Source: Bacteroidia bacterium
Lineage (GTDB): Bacteria; Bacteroidota; Bacteroidia; B-17B0; Aurantibacillaceae
Direction: 5' to 3'
Assembly: GCA_022841465.1 (NCBI GenBank)
Contig: JALHRL010000005.1
Span: 62,001-126,000, forward strand
DNA: 64,000 nt
Shown here: piece after piece, positions 1 through 8,436 of the stretch
Layout: every line of letters starts with the position of its first letter
How positions within the stretch are numbered: the stretch's first letter is position 1
Program-made: the position numbers and the translations under genes
Notes under the pieces: generated by a model
The model's database searches: none
Told to the model about the DNA's origin: nothing
The model's input: only the letters and a program-made list of their open reading frames with translations

Positions 1-1113
1 AGTTTTTATTTCATCCAGCAGTACTTCGGTACATTGTTTTCTTTGTTTAATATGAATAAAACTACCGTTTCCTTTTTTTGAAATAGCTTTTAAATTATTT
101 AAGGCAGTTTTATCTGAACCAAAGGCTACAGTGCTTAAAACAATTGGTTTGCCAATTTGTTTTTCTTTAAAGGTTTTTTCATCCTCTTCATAAAAATTAA
201 ATTTTCCGTCGGTAGCCATTAAAATTTCGTTATTGCCTCCATTTATGTAATGTTTAAGAGCAATATCGGTGCTTTTTAAAATGGCTTGCCTGCCTTTGGT
301 TAAACCCCTGGCTTTAATTTTATCTACTATTTGGTGCAGTTCCTCTTTTCTGCTGCCATCTATATTTTCTGCCAAAACAACTACACTATCTGCATAAGTT
401 AAAAAAGTAATTTTATCAATTTCTCTAATGGCATTTATCAAATGATGAAGAGAAAGTTTCATTAAGGGAAGTTTTAACGAGTCTTTCATTGAATTACTTA
501 CATCTACCAAAAACACAATATTGTTGGGTTTGTATAATAATTCAGGCAATGCGCTATTATCTTCTTCCGGTTGTTTAACAGGTTTGTTGGGTGTAATTTC
601 AACAGATTTTGTAACAATGGGTTCAGTTGAATTATCCGGAATTTTGTTGGTGTTATCTTTTGGCTTTGTTTCAGTTTTTACCACAATAGGTTCAGAGGTA
701 ATTGCGTGCGAATTTTTAGGTTTTTTAAAGTAAAAACAAGCCGTTTTATCATCCTGTTTTAAATCAATAATTTCTCCTTTAATAGATAATTTATGCGCTT
801 CGTTTTTGTCACTGGTAAAAAGGTTTATTTCCTTTTTAAATTTTCCGTTTTGTTCAGGAATAAATGAAATTACAAGCAGGCAGGTATCATTTGCATTTAA
901 AGTTTTTTTACTTGTAAATACTTTCACCTCTTTATCTGTATCTGCTTTTAGTAAAAATGCCTTTTTTATTCCATTGTTAGAAATAACAATATCGGCTTTT
1001 ACTTCGTAAGCACCTTTTATTTCTCCTAAATCTATGTTTAAATCAGAGAATGAAATTTGTGTAAAACCACATTTAAACAGTAGCAGAAAAAAGCTGAGAA
1101 ATATATTTTTCAT
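1..1113 (-). CDS. von Willebrand factor A domain protein, exported (3' end outside window)
   Basis: Reading frame open from an ATG at 1113 leftwards to base 1 with no stop, so 371 codons are visible and the C-terminus lies outside. The N-terminus MKNIFLSFFLLLFKCGF is a signal peptide, possibly lipoprotein-like (Cys15). Residues about 20-110 form a beta-rich domain resembling DUF1573/Ig-like folds. Residues about 130-195 are a Thr/Pro/Lys-rich linker. A vWA domain follows, with the metal-ion site motif DVSNSM at residues 204-209 and downstream ATDGKFN. vWA domains of this kind bind protein partners through a divalent metal. The partner cannot be told from the sequence. It is divergently transcribed from sucC. 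The family call is firm; the DUF1573-like assignment is tentative. Confidence 0.75.
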   Translation of the reverse strand, partial: MKNIFLSFFLLLFKCGFTQISFSDLNIDLGEIKGAYEVKADIVISNNGIKKAFLLKADTDKEVKVFTSKKTLNANDTCLLVISFIPEQNGKFKKEINLFTSDKNEAHKLSIKGEIIDLKQDDKTACFYFKKPKNSHAITSEPIVVKTETKPKDNTNKIPDNSTEPIVTKSVEITPNKPVKQPEEDNSALPELLYKPNNIVFLVDVSNSMKDSLKLPLMKLSLHHLINAIREIDKITFLTYADSVVVLAENIDGSRKEELHQIVDKIKARGLTKGRQAILKSTDIALKHYINGGNNEILMATDGKFNFYEEDEKTFKEKQIGKPIVLSTVAFGSDKTALNNLKAISKKGNGSFIHIKQRKQCTEVLLDEIKT

Positions 1114-1261
1114 GTTTGTGTAATAATTTAGATATACCGTAACATTTTTTTATGTTATAAGGTTTTTAAGGTATATATGTAACAAAAAGCAGGCTAAAAG
1201 TGTTAGCAAATAGTGAATAGTTCATTTTTCAATAAATTTAACTATTTAATGCAAAAAATCT

Positions 1262-1269
1262 TATATTTG
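1262..1269 (+). promoter_or_regulatory. putative -7 promoter element for sucC
   Basis: TATATTTG fits the TAnnTTTG -7 element used by the Bacteroidota primary sigma factor and lies 22 bp before the sucC ATG. No clear TTG -33 element is seen at the expected distance, so this is a single-motif prediction. Confidence 0.4.
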
Positions 1270-1291
1270 AGCAGTATATATATAAGGAAAC

Positions 1292-2482
1292 ATGAACATT
1301 CACGAGTATCAAGGTAAAAGCATTCTTAAAAGCTACGGTGTAGCAATTCAAGAAGGAGTTGTAGCAGAAACAGTTGAACAAGCAGTAGCTGCCGCTAAAG
1401 AAATGAAGGAAAAATACAACAGCGATTGGGTTGTTATAAAAGCTCAAATACATGCCGGTGGCCGTGGTAAAGGTGGTGGGGTAAAACTTGCCAAAAACCT
1501 TGATGAAGTTAAAGAAAAGGCGTCTCAAATTATAGGAATGCAGTTAATTACACCTCAAACAAGTGCAGAGGGTAAAAAGGTGAATAAGGTGTTAGTAGCT
1601 CAAGATGTTTATTATCCGGGCGCAACACCAACAAAGGAGTTTTATATAAGTGTTTTGTTAGATCGTGCAAAGGGAAGAAACACCATTGTTTATAGTACTG
1701 AAGGCGGTATGGATATTGAGGCAGTGGCTGAACATACACCGGATAAAATTTGGAAAGAAGAAATTGACCCGCGCGTAGGTTTACAGGCTTTTCAGGCACG
1801 TAAAATTGCCTTTAATTTGGGTTTAAGCGGAAATGCTTTTAAAGAAATGGTAAAGTTTGTTACTGCACTTTATAAAGCTTACGATAGCATTGATGCATCT
1901 TTATTTGAAATTAACCCGGTTTTAAAAACCAGCGACGATAAAATTATTGCAGTAGATAGTAAGGTGACTTTTGATGATAACGGTCTTTTCCGCCACCCCG
2001 ATTATGAAAAAATGCGTGATGTAACGGAGGAAAACCCGGTAGATGTTGAGGCGAGAGAGGCAGAATTAAATTATGTACAATTAGATGGTAATGTGGGTTG
2101 TATGGTAAACGGTGCCGGTTTGGCAATGGCTACCATGGATTTAATTAAATTAAGCGGTGGGGAGCCGGCTAACTTTTTAGATGTGGGCGGAACAGCCAAT
2201 GCAGAGCGCGTTGAAAAAGCCTTTAAAATTATCTTAAAAGACAAAAAAGTAAAGGCCATTTTAGTGAATATTTTTGGTGGAATTGTGCGTTGCGACAGGG
2301 TTGCACAAGGGGTGGTAGATGCCTATAAAAACATGGGAAATATTACAGTACCAATTATTGTTCGTTTGCAAGGAACAAATGCCGAGGCTGCCAAAAAGTT
2401 AATTGACGATAGCGGATTAAAAGTTTATTCTGCTATTGAATTTCATGAAGCTGCGGCGCTTGTAAATAAACTAATTAAGTAA
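1292..2482 (+). CDS. sucC: succinate--CoA ligase [ADP-forming] subunit beta
   Basis: Beta subunit of succinyl-CoA synthetase, which with SucD interconverts succinyl-CoA and succinate with nucleotide phosphorylation in the TCA cycle. The protein has 396 residues, near the usual length of about 390. It begins with the typical MNIHEYQGK. It has the ATP-grasp segment HAGGRGKGGGVKLAK (about residues 53-67), the metal-binding FEINPV block (about 206-211), and a C-terminal ligase-CoA domain with GGIVRCD and a conserved NVGCMVNGAGLAM stretch. An AAGG purine run precedes the ATG. sucD is not adjacent, so the two subunits are encoded apart here, which is common in Bacteroidota. It is divergent from the vWA gene. 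Confidence 0.97.
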   Translation: MNIHEYQGKSILKSYGVAIQEGVVAETVEQAVAAAKEMKEKYNSDWVVIKAQIHAGGRGKGGGVKLAKNLDEVKEKASQIIGMQLITPQTSAEGKKVNKVLVAQDVYYPGATPTKEFYISVLLDRAKGRNTIVYSTEGGMDIEAVAEHTPDKIWKEEIDPRVGLQAFQARKIAFNLGLSGNAFKEMVKFVTALYKAYDSIDASLFEINPVLKTSDDKIIAVDSKVTFDDNGLFRHPDYEKMRDVTEENPVDVEAREAELNYVQLDGNVGCMVNGAGLAMATMDLIKLSGGEPANFLDVGGTANAERVEKAFKIILKDKKVKAILVNIFGGIVRCDRVAQGVVDAYKNMGNITVPIIVRLQGTNAEAAKKLIDDSGLKVYSAIEFHEAAALVNKLIK

Positions 2483-2581
2483 GCAAAACCTCAAAATCTG
2501 CTATTAATTTCAAAAAAAAGCTTAATTTTATTCGAGTTTTGAAACTTGTTAAAAAAGCTCACGTTAAACACACAAATTAAA

Positions 2582-2646
2582 CATATGAAATAGCCATGTT
2601 GCTATTAGCGCAAACACAAATGAATACAACGTGGCTATACCATATG
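2582..2646. repeat. long imperfect inverted repeat (20-bp arms) upstream of lipoprotein gene
   Basis: Arms 2582-2601 and 2627-2646 are complementary at 17 of 20 positions. Each arm starts or ends with CATATG and contains ATAGCCATGTTG or CAACGTGGCTAT. The loop is 25 nt. A third CATATG overlaps the start codon at 2670-2675. The structure lies 27 bp before the ATG of the next gene. No T-run follows the right arm, so it does not look like a simple terminator of sucC. It may be an operator or a 5'-UTR hairpin. Confidence 0.7.
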
Positions 2647-2672
2647 GCAATTAAAACAATTAATAACTACAT

Positions 2673-3569
2673 ATGAAAAAAGTAAATTATGTTGCTGCCT
2701 TCGCTATAACGGGTCTATTATTTACCGGTTGCGGAGATAAAGATGCAAAATCGGATGATGTTGAAACCCCTGATTCTGCAAAAGTTGAAACCAATATTGA
2801 ATCACCTGTTTCAGAAACTTTCTTTCAAGTTCCTTCACCGGGAGAAATGCTAACCTTTATTAAAATGGTTGGCGGAAAATCTTCTAAAAACATTTCGTTT
2901 TTAAATCCAGCTGATAATCAAAAAAACTATAACGATTCTAAATCTAAAGCACTAAACTTTGGTATTTATAGCTGTGATTTAAGTTATTGCAGCATTTTTG
3001 AAATTGGATCTGAAGCATTAAAATATTTTAAATCTGTTAAAGTAATGGGCGATCAAATTGGCGTTTCTACTGCCATTAAGCCTGAAATTTTAAAACGTTT
3101 AGAAGCAAATATTGGAACACCCGATTCATTAGCTGTAATTACAGATGATATTTATTTCTCTTCTTTTGAAACTTTAGAAGACAGTAAACAAGGCCCAACA
3201 TTGGCATTAGTAGTTGCAGGTGGTTGGATTGAGAGTTTGTTTATTGCCACTCAGCTTTCTAAATACGAAGCAAATAGTCCGGTAATTGAAAGATTAGCCG
3301 ATCAAAAATACACCTTAGAGAACTTAATTGAGTTTTTGAAAAAACACGAAAGTGATCCCAATGTGGCGGCTGTTAAAGCAGATTTTGAAGGCTTATTAGG
3401 TGTTTACAATAAAATTACCGAGCAAGATGCAGGTGCCGGAAAAGAAGATAAAAACTCAAAAACCAAAGTTATGTCTGGCGGAACTCAGCTTGTAATGTCT
3501 GAAGAAGTTTACAAAGCAATTGTTGAAAAAGTAAAAACAATTAGAAACTCTTATACTTTAACTAAATAA
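2673..3569 (+). CDS. conserved Bacteroidota lipoprotein of unknown function
   Basis: 298 residues. The N-terminus MKKVNYVAAFAITGLLFTGC ends in a lipobox (LFTGC), so the mature protein should be lipid-anchored at Cys20. An acidic, low-complexity spacer follows (about 21-45), then a mostly helical domain of about 250 residues with a conserved-looking LNFGIYSCDLSYCSIF segment. No enzymatic motif was recognised. The stop codon overlaps a possible start of the next gene (TAATG at 3567-3571), so the two genes are probably co-transcribed and translationally coupled. A large inverted repeat lies just upstream. Similar lipoproteins are common in Bacteroidota as uncharacterised proteins; I cannot name a function. 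Confidence 0.85.
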   Translation: MKKVNYVAAFAITGLLFTGCGDKDAKSDDVETPDSAKVETNIESPVSETFFQVPSPGEMLTFIKMVGGKSSKNISFLNPADNQKNYNDSKSKALNFGIYSCDLSYCSIFEIGSEALKYFKSVKVMGDQIGVSTAIKPEILKRLEANIGTPDSLAVITDDIYFSSFETLEDSKQGPTLALVVAGGWIESLFIATQLSKYEANSPVIERLADQKYTLENLIEFLKKHESDPNVAAVKADFEGLLGVYNKITEQDAGAGKEDKNSKTKVMSGGTQLVMSEEVYKAIVEKVKTIRNSYTLTK

Positions 3570-4063
3570 TGCACATCAATATGAAAAATATATTTTTATC
3601 AATTTTATTTATTGGTTTAAGCCTTGGGGCTTACTCTCAATCTAGTGTTTGCAATAACTTTCATAAAAAGTATTGCGTTCTAGAAAAGTCAAAAGACAAG
3701 TGGACATACAACGCACAAAGTAAAAGCGGTTTGTTTAACCAAGGGATGGTAAGTAAATTACGTTGCGTAATTTATAAAGGCATGGATTACCGTATTTCTG
3801 TATGTTGCGAAACGGTTTTAGGTGATAAGGTTAATTACAAAATTTTTGATGGACGTACAAATGAGTTATTGTTTGATAACACTGCTGCCGATAATACTCA
3901 AATTTTTGAATTTCAAAGTGTAAGTACTCGTCAGCTTATTATTGAAGTTGTTGTACCACAGGGTGCCACAGAAAAAGATAAGCACAAAGCAACGGATGCT
4001 GCTTGCGTAGGTTTGTTAATTGAAAATAAGGTTACTGCAAAAGAAGGATTTTCAGCGTATTAA
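3569..4063 (+). CDS. small secreted protein of unknown function
   Basis: 164 residues from an ATG that overlaps the preceding stop by one base. An equally good ATG at 3581 gives a protein starting MKNIFLSILFIGLSLGAYSQ, a clean signal peptide ending at AYSQ. The mature part is about 140 residues with several Cys (CNNFHKKYC, VCCETV, DAACVG), suggesting disulfides in the periplasm or at the surface. It is predicted mostly beta. It pairs with the upstream lipoprotein and is followed by a strong terminator, so the two form a closed transcription unit. No family recognised. Confidence 0.8.
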   Translation: MHINMKNIFLSILFIGLSLGAYSQSSVCNNFHKKYCVLEKSKDKWTYNAQSKSGLFNQGMVSKLRCVIYKGMDYRISVCCETVLGDKVNYKIFDGRTNELLFDNTAADNTQIFEFQSVSTRQLIIEVVVPQGATEKDKHKATDAACVGLLIENKVTAKEGFSAY

Positions 4064-4083
4064 TTCAGTTTTATAATTCTGTT

Positions 4084-4116
4084 AAAACCTCACTTGTTTA
4101 CAAGTGGGGTTTTTTA
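4084..4116 (+). terminator. rho-independent terminator
   Basis: Stem CCTCACTTG / CAAGTGGGG with a TTTA loop, followed by a T-run (TTTTTTATTT). It ends the lipoprotein/secreted-protein unit. Confidence 0.85.
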
Positions 4117-4134
4117 TTTGATTATATTTAGAGT

Positions 4135-5463
4135 ATGAAAAAATTAATTGCTTTCAATTTTATATTATTAGTTTGCATATTAAACTTTAAATTAAAAGCA
4201 CAACTATTACCCTCAATAGGATTAGTTTCTTTACCGTCAAATACCACTCCAATTTGCAATCCTCCGTATTATTTAGGTAGTTTTTATAATTCAGGATTTA
4301 TGATAGGCGATACTGTTCCTGATTTTAAACTTTATAATTTACAAGGCGATTCTTTAATTTTATCAGATGAGTTAAGTGACGGCAAACCAATATTATTAAT
4401 AGCAGGTAGTTTAACGTGCCCTGTTTTTAGAAACAAAGTTCAAACAATAAACCAAGTAGTTAGTACTTATGGAAGTGCAATTAAAGTTTTTATTATTTAT
4501 ACTATTGAAGCACATCCTACAGATACCTCTGTTTATTTTGGAACTATTAATATTACAAATCAAAATAATACAGAAGGTGTGCTTTTTGCAAGTCCAACTA
4601 ATTATGGAGAAAGAAAAATATTGGTTGATACAATGTCAAACTGGGTGAATGTGAACGCACCAATTTTTATTGACGGTCCATGTAATCCTTGGTGGAATAA
4701 TTTTGGCCCGGCGCCTAATAATTCATATTTAATAGACACCAATGGAGTGGTAGTGAGTAAACATGGGTGGTTTCATAAGCAACCAACCGACAATATTTTT
4801 TGTGATATTGATAATTACTTAAGTGTTACTAGTAGTTCATGTAATATTTCAACTTCTCCCGGGCATTTTACAGTTAATGTAATAAATTCTACTTCATTTG
4901 GAAGCCCCGGTGAAACCTTGTACGATTTTGCTCAATTAATAAATACACAATCCGTTACAACTACCGTTGAAATAAGAAAATTGCAATGGAGTTTACCAGC
5001 AAATTGGCAAACTGCTTTTTGTGCAGATATTTGTTATTCTGCTCAGGATGATAGTATTTCTTTGGTTTTAAACCCTTACGATACGCTTTTGTTTAGCTTA
5101 GATTTTTTTACTTCTGCAACTGCAGATAGTGGAAAAGTTAGAGTGGGTTTTAGAAATGTAAATAATTTTAATAATAGCTATTCTTATTGGCTTAAGGCCA
5201 GCACTTATCCTGCTACCGGTGTTGAGGATAATTTTAATGGTAATTCTGATGTTTTATTTTATCCTAATCCGTGTGAAAATTATTTCAATATAAATACACC
5301 AGATAAATTATTTGATATTTTTATTTATAATTCAGTTGGGCAATTAATAGATAAAAAAGAAAACACCAAAAGAGTTGATACTTCATTATGGCCTTCGGGT
5401 TATTATATCATTCATTATAGGTCTAATGATTTAAATTTTACTAAGAGGTTAATACATAAATAG
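4135..5463 (+). CDS. T9SS-sorted secreted protein with iodothyronine-deiodinase/redoxin-like domain
   Basis: 442 residues. There is a signal peptide ending near KAQ (residue 22). Residues about 55-220 form a thioredoxin-fold domain. It has GDTVPDFKLYNLQGDS, then GSLTCPVFRNK with Cys95, then IIYTIEAHPTD (EAHP at 125-128). The TCPxFR plus EAHPxD pair is characteristic of the iodothyronine deiodinase family; Cys sits where the vertebrate enzymes have selenocysteine. The middle (about 230-355) is an Ig-like beta domain. The last 75 residues (VLFYPNPCENYFNI to FTKRLIHK) are a type-A T9SS sorting domain. The protein is thus predicted to be exported across the outer membrane. Substrate is unknown; deiodination is not implied. 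Confidence 0.85.
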   Translation: MKKLIAFNFILLVCILNFKLKAQLLPSIGLVSLPSNTTPICNPPYYLGSFYNSGFMIGDTVPDFKLYNLQGDSLILSDELSDGKPILLIAGSLTCPVFRNKVQTINQVVSTYGSAIKVFIIYTIEAHPTDTSVYFGTINITNQNNTEGVLFASPTNYGERKILVDTMSNWVNVNAPIFIDGPCNPWWNNFGPAPNNSYLIDTNGVVVSKHGWFHKQPTDNIFCDIDNYLSVTSSSCNISTSPGHFTVNVINSTSFGSPGETLYDFAQLINTQSVTTTVEIRKLQWSLPANWQTAFCADICYSAQDDSISLVLNPYDTLLFSLDFFTSATADSGKVRVGFRNVNNFNNSYSYWLKASTYPATGVEDNFNGNSDVLFYPNPCENYFNINTPDKLFDIFIYNSVGQLIDKKENTKRVDTSLWPSGYYIIHYRSNDLNFTKRLIHK

Positions 5464-5506
5464 CTTAGTATTCTCTGTAATTAACTAAGTACTCATTTCT
5501 TTTGTT

Positions 5507-5514
5507 TATTTTTG
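5507..5514 (+). promoter_or_regulatory. putative -7 promoter element for panB
   Basis: TATTTTTG matches TAnnTTTG, 13 bp before the panB ATG. No convincing -33 partner was seen. Confidence 0.35.
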
Positions 5515-5527
5515 CTTTTAATTTTTC

Positions 5528-6343
5528 ATGTCAGTACACAAAGAATATAAAAAAGTAACCACTCATACGCTTCAGGAAATGAAGCACAAAGGTGAAAAAA
5601 TTGCAATGCTTACTGCTTACGATTATACCATGGCCAAGATTATTGACCATTCGGGTATTGATGTAATATTGGTGGGCGATAGCGCCAGTAATGTAATGGC
5701 AGGACACGAAACAACCTTGCCCATCACATTAGATCAAATGATATACCACGCCAGCAGTGTTATTAGAGCAATTGATAGAGCTTTGGTGGTAGTTGATTTA
5801 CCATTTGGTGCCTATCAAGCAAACTCAAAAGAAGCTTTAAATTCTGCCATTAGAATAATGAAAGAAAGCGGAGCGCATGGGGTAAAGTTAGAGGGTGGAA
5901 GAGAAATAAAAGAATCTATTGAAAGAATTTTAACTGCCGGTATTCCAGTAATGGGGCATTTGGGTTTAACGCCACAAAGTATTTATAAATTCGGAACTTA
6001 CACAGTGCGCGCAAAAGAGGAGGAGGAAGCAGACAGATTAATTGAAGATGCACAATTATTAGAGCAATACGGCTGCTTTGCCTTGGTACTCGAAAAAATT
6101 CCTGCGGCATTGGCAGAAAAAGTTGCAAAAAAATTAAGTATACCTGTTATTGGTATTGGAGCCGGTGGAGGAGTAGACGGCCAGGTTTTAGTAACACACG
6201 ATATGTTAGGTATGACACATGAGTTTAGCCCACGTTTTTTAAGAAGGTATTTAAATTTATACGAAAGCATGGGTAATGCTTTTAAGCAATACATTACCGA
6301 TGTAAAAAGCAAAGACTTCCCGAACGAGAAGGAGCAGTATTAA
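5528..6343 (+). CDS. panB: 3-methyl-2-oxobutanoate hydroxymethyltransferase
   Basis: First committed enzyme of pantothenate (CoA) synthesis: transfers a hydroxymethyl group from methylene-tetrahydrofolate to ketoisovalerate to form ketopantoate. 271 residues, about the family length. Motifs: [28 protein letters not shown] with the Mg-binding Asp, [20 protein letters not shown], the [12 protein letters not shown] loop with the catalytic region, and [15 protein letters not shown]. These span the whole TIM barrel. It stands alone (panC/panD are not adjacent) and is followed by the higBA cassette on the other strand. Confidence 0.97.
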   Translation: MSVHKEYKKVTTHTLQEMKHKGEKIAMLTAYDYTMAKIIDHSGIDVILVGDSASNVMAGHETTLPITLDQMIYHASSVIRAIDRALVVVDLPFGAYQANSKEALNSAIRIMKESGAHGVKLEGGREIKESIERILTAGIPVMGHLGLTPQSIYKFGTYTVRAKEEEEADRLIEDAQLLEQYGCFALVLEKIPAALAEKVAKKLSIPVIGIGAGGGVDGQVLVTHDMLGMTHEFSPRFLRRYLNLYESMGNAFKQYITDVKSKDFPNEKEQY

Positions 6344-6369
6344 ATTAACGTATTAAGAGTTGAAGAACG

Positions 6370-6392
6370 GAACTTGTTTGCTTAAGCAATGA
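6370..6392. repeat. left copy of 23-bp imperfect direct repeat flanking higBA
   Basis: Matches 7074-7096 at 18 of 23 positions in the same orientation; both contain TAAGCAATG. It lies just 3' of the higA stop codon. Confidence 0.6.
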
Positions 6393-6399
6393 ACGTTTG

Positions 6400-6699
6400 T
6401 TATGCGGCATTGCGGGTGTACTGCTTGATGGAATTAAGTTCGGTCTTTTTATGATTCTTTTCTTCTTCTATGTCAAAGTCGTCTTGAAGACCAAGCCAAA
6501 ACTTAGCAGAATTACCAAAAAATTTAGAAAATCTTAAGGCTGTGTCTGCTGTGATACGTCTATTGCCTTTGATGATTTCAGAAATACGAGTCTGCGGTAT
6601 AGATATTTCTTTTGAAAGTCTGTAAGCAGTTATGTCGAGTGGAATTAAAAATTCTTTTAATAAGATTTCACCGGGATGAATGTTTTTTATTCTTTTCAT
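6400..6699 (-). CDS. higA: HigA-family antitoxin (XRE helix-turn-helix)
   Basis: Antitoxin of a type II toxin-antitoxin pair; it neutralises HigB and binds its own promoter. 99 residues from the ATG at 6699 (MKRIKNIHPGEILLKEFLIP). The open frame extends to a TTG at 6723, but that would overlap the toxin and lacks support. The motif HPGEIL..EFL is the HigA/VapI signature. The helix-turn-helix covers about residues 20-60 (YRLSKEISIPQTRISEIIKG), followed by FGNSAKFWLGLQ. It sits 10 bp downstream of higB in the usual toxin-first order. The stop codon lies inside one arm of an inverted repeat (6399-6412 with 7091-7104). Confidence 0.93.
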   Translation of the reverse strand: MKRIKNIHPGEILLKEFLIPLDITAYRLSKEISIPQTRISEIIKGNRRITADTALRFSKFFGNSAKFWLGLQDDFDIEEEKNHKKTELNSIKQYTRNAA

Positions 6700-6709
6700 T
6701 GTCTTTTTT

Positions 6710-6991
6710 TTAATGATAATCAATTAATTCAACGTTAAAGGCGTTACCGTTTTCCCATTTGAAAATTAAGCGCCATTGGTCATTTACCCGAATTGAATAA
6801 AAGTCCTTAAGATTACCCCTGAGTTTTTCAAGTCTGTTAGATGGCGGAATCATAAGGTCTTTAATGTCAAATGAGTTGTTAAGCATTCTTAATTTTCTAC
6901 GAGCAGTTTCCTGTATGTCTGTCGAAAACCCTTTTGCCCTTTCACCTTCCCAAATTTTTTGAGTGGTCTTGTCGCCAAACGAAACAATCAT
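6710..6991 (-). CDS. higB: HigB-family toxin (RelE/ParE superfamily mRNA interferase)
   Basis: Toxin of the HigBA pair, a ribosome-dependent mRNA endonuclease in characterised members. 93 residues, the usual length. Features are MIVSFGDKTTQKIWEGE, the central PPSNRLEKLRGNLKDFYSIRVN block and QWRLIFKW near the C-terminus, all typical of the plasmid-maintenance killer family. It precedes higA in one short operon. A cassette-like setting (flanking direct repeats) suggests horizontal acquisition. Confidence 0.93.
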   Translation of the reverse strand: MIVSFGDKTTQKIWEGERAKGFSTDIQETARRKLRMLNNSFDIKDLMIPPSNRLEKLRGNLKDFYSIRVNDQWRLIFKWENGNAFNVELIDYH

Positions 6992-7073
6992 ACTGTCTTT
7001 TCACGTTACTAACGTCAAAGATAAGTAATTGTTTGGATGTCTGCAAATTTATTTTGAAGGAAAAATTTCGGCT

Positions 7074-7096
7074 GAATTTGTCTGTCTAAGCAATGC
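7074..7096. repeat. right copy of 23-bp imperfect direct repeat flanking higBA
   Basis: Partner of 6370-6392 (18/23 identical). Together they bracket higBA. The adjoining 7091-7104 is the inverse, with one mismatch, of 6399-6412. Confidence 0.6.
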
Positions 7097-7175
7097 GGCA
7101 TAACTATCAGCTAATATCAATTCTAATTTATTTTGAATTCATTTTCCTCACCATTCAAAAATAATCTTTACGTTC

Positions 7176-7206
7176 AAAAAGCCGATGCGAATGCACCGGC
7201 TTTTTT
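7176..7206 (-). terminator. terminator of recA
   Basis: Stem AAAGCCGATGC / GCACCGGCTTT with a GAAT loop, flanked by A-run and T-run on the two sides, so it can act in either direction. It lies about 50 bp beyond the recA stop. Confidence 0.8.
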
Positions 7207-7254
7207 ATTTCTCAATTAAACCAAAAATTGGTAACCAAACCAATGGCCTTAAGC

Positions 7255-8319
7255 TTACTCAGCTGTTGTTCCTGCAGCTTCTGCTAATAAAGCTTGCTTA
7301 ATTTTGTATTCTATTTCCCCTGCTAAGTCAGGGTTTTCGTTAAACAAAGCTTTTACGGCTTCTCTGCCTTGCCCTAGTTTTGTATCTTCGTAAGCAAACC
7401 ACGAACCACTTTTCTTAATTACGTTTTTCTCAACGCCAATATCAATTATTTCTCCCACCTTGCTAATTCCTTCTCCAAAAATAATATCAAATTCAGCCTG
7501 ACGAAAAGGAGGTGCTACTTTGTTTTTAATAACTTTTACTCTTACGCGGTTACCCATTACGGTATCACCATCTTTTAACTGGCTAATACGTCTGATATCT
7601 AAACGAACCGAAGCATAAAACTTTAATGCGTTACCACCGGTTGTAGTTTCAGGGTTACCAAACATAATTCCAATTTTTTCGCGTAACTGGTTAATAAAAA
7701 TACAGCAGCATCCTGTTTTATTAATGGTTCCTGTTAGTTTTCTTAACGCCTGGCTCATTAAACGCGCTTGTAAACCCATTCTGCTATCGCCCATTTCACC
7801 CTCTATTTCCGCTTTTGGGGTAAGGGCAGCAACAGAATCAATAACAACAATATCTACCGCGCCGCTTCTAATTAAATTATCTGCAATTTCCAATGCTTGC
7901 TCACCATTATCCGGTTGTGATATTAATAAGCTTTGTGTATCAACTCCTAATTTTTCTGCATAAAAACGATCAAATGCATGCTCAGCATCTATTATTGCAG
8001 CAATACCTCCGTTTTTTTGAACATTTGCAATTGCATGAATAGCTAAGGTAGTTTTACCTGACGATTCAGGACCGTATATTTCTACTACGCGCCCCTTTGG
8101 TAAGCCGCCAATACCTAAGGCAATATCTAAACCAAGCGAACCTGTAGAAATGGCTTCTACCTGTTCTACTTTGCTATCGCCAAGTTTCATAATACTACCC
8201 TTACCATAGGTTTTTTCCAACTTATCTAATGTAAGTTGCAGGGCTTTTAATTTTTCCGTGTTTACTGTTTTTTTTGAGTCGGTCATTTCCAATACCTCCT
8301 CGTTGTTTTTTCTTGCCAT
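7255..8319 (-). CDS. recA: recombinase RecA
   Basis: DNA-dependent ATPase that forms filaments on single-stranded DNA, catalyses strand exchange and drives the SOS response where present. 354 residues. Walker [12 protein letters not shown], the [21 protein letters not shown] block (Walker B and L1), [22 protein letters not shown] (L2) and [10 protein letters not shown]-type flanks are all intact. The N-terminus carries a 15-20 residue polar extension before the conserved [14 protein letters not shown]. Transcribed alone, with a terminator downstream and tandem palindromes near the promoter. Confidence 0.99.
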   Translation of the reverse strand: MARKNNEEVLEMTDSKKTVNTEKLKALQLTLDKLEKTYGKGSIMKLGDSKVEQVEAISTGSLGLDIALGIGGLPKGRVVEIYGPESSGKTTLAIHAIANVQKNGGIAAIIDAEHAFDRFYAEKLGVDTQSLLISQPDNGEQALEIADNLIRSGAVDIVVIDSVAALTPKAEIEGEMGDSRMGLQARLMSQALRKLTGTINKTGCCCIFINQLREKIGIMFGNPETTTGGNALKFYASVRLDIRRISQLKDGDTVMGNRVRVKVIKNKVAPPFRQAEFDIIFGEGISKVGEIIDIGVEKNVIKKSGSWFAYEDTKLGQGREAVKALFNENPDLAGEIEYKIKQALLAEAAGTTAE

Positions 8320-8417
8320 GATATATATTTATTTATTATTAACACGTTCTACTAAAGTTACCCATTCAACTCTCTTTTGTTTTTTCATTTTATCCACCAC
8401 TTCTTGTAACTTTTAAA

Positions 8418-8425
8418 CAAAGGTA
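8418..8425 (-). promoter_or_regulatory. putative -7 promoter element for recA
   Basis: Minus strand reads TACCTTTG (TAnnTTTG), about 100 bp before the recA ATG. Two inverted repeats lie 12-37 bp upstream of it, over the expected -33 region. Confidence 0.45.
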
Positions 8426-8436
8426 TGCCCATTTTA

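Noticed and set aside
1238-1528. 96-codon minus-strand frame overlapping the sucC start
   Set aside because: Lies over the start of sucC, has no family features and uses codons mirrored from sucC; a shadow.
2483-2672. Terminator of sucC within the inverted repeat region
   Set aside because: The hairpin lacks a following T-run on the sucC strand and has a 25-nt loop.
4417-4419. Selenocysteine at the deiodinase-like active site
   Set aside because: The codon is TGC (Cys), with no in-frame TGA, so no selenoprotein machinery is needed.
6399-7104. Integron attC sites around higBA
   Set aside because: The ends do not clearly show both 7-bp core sites in the right order and no integrase is in the window; kept as repeats only.
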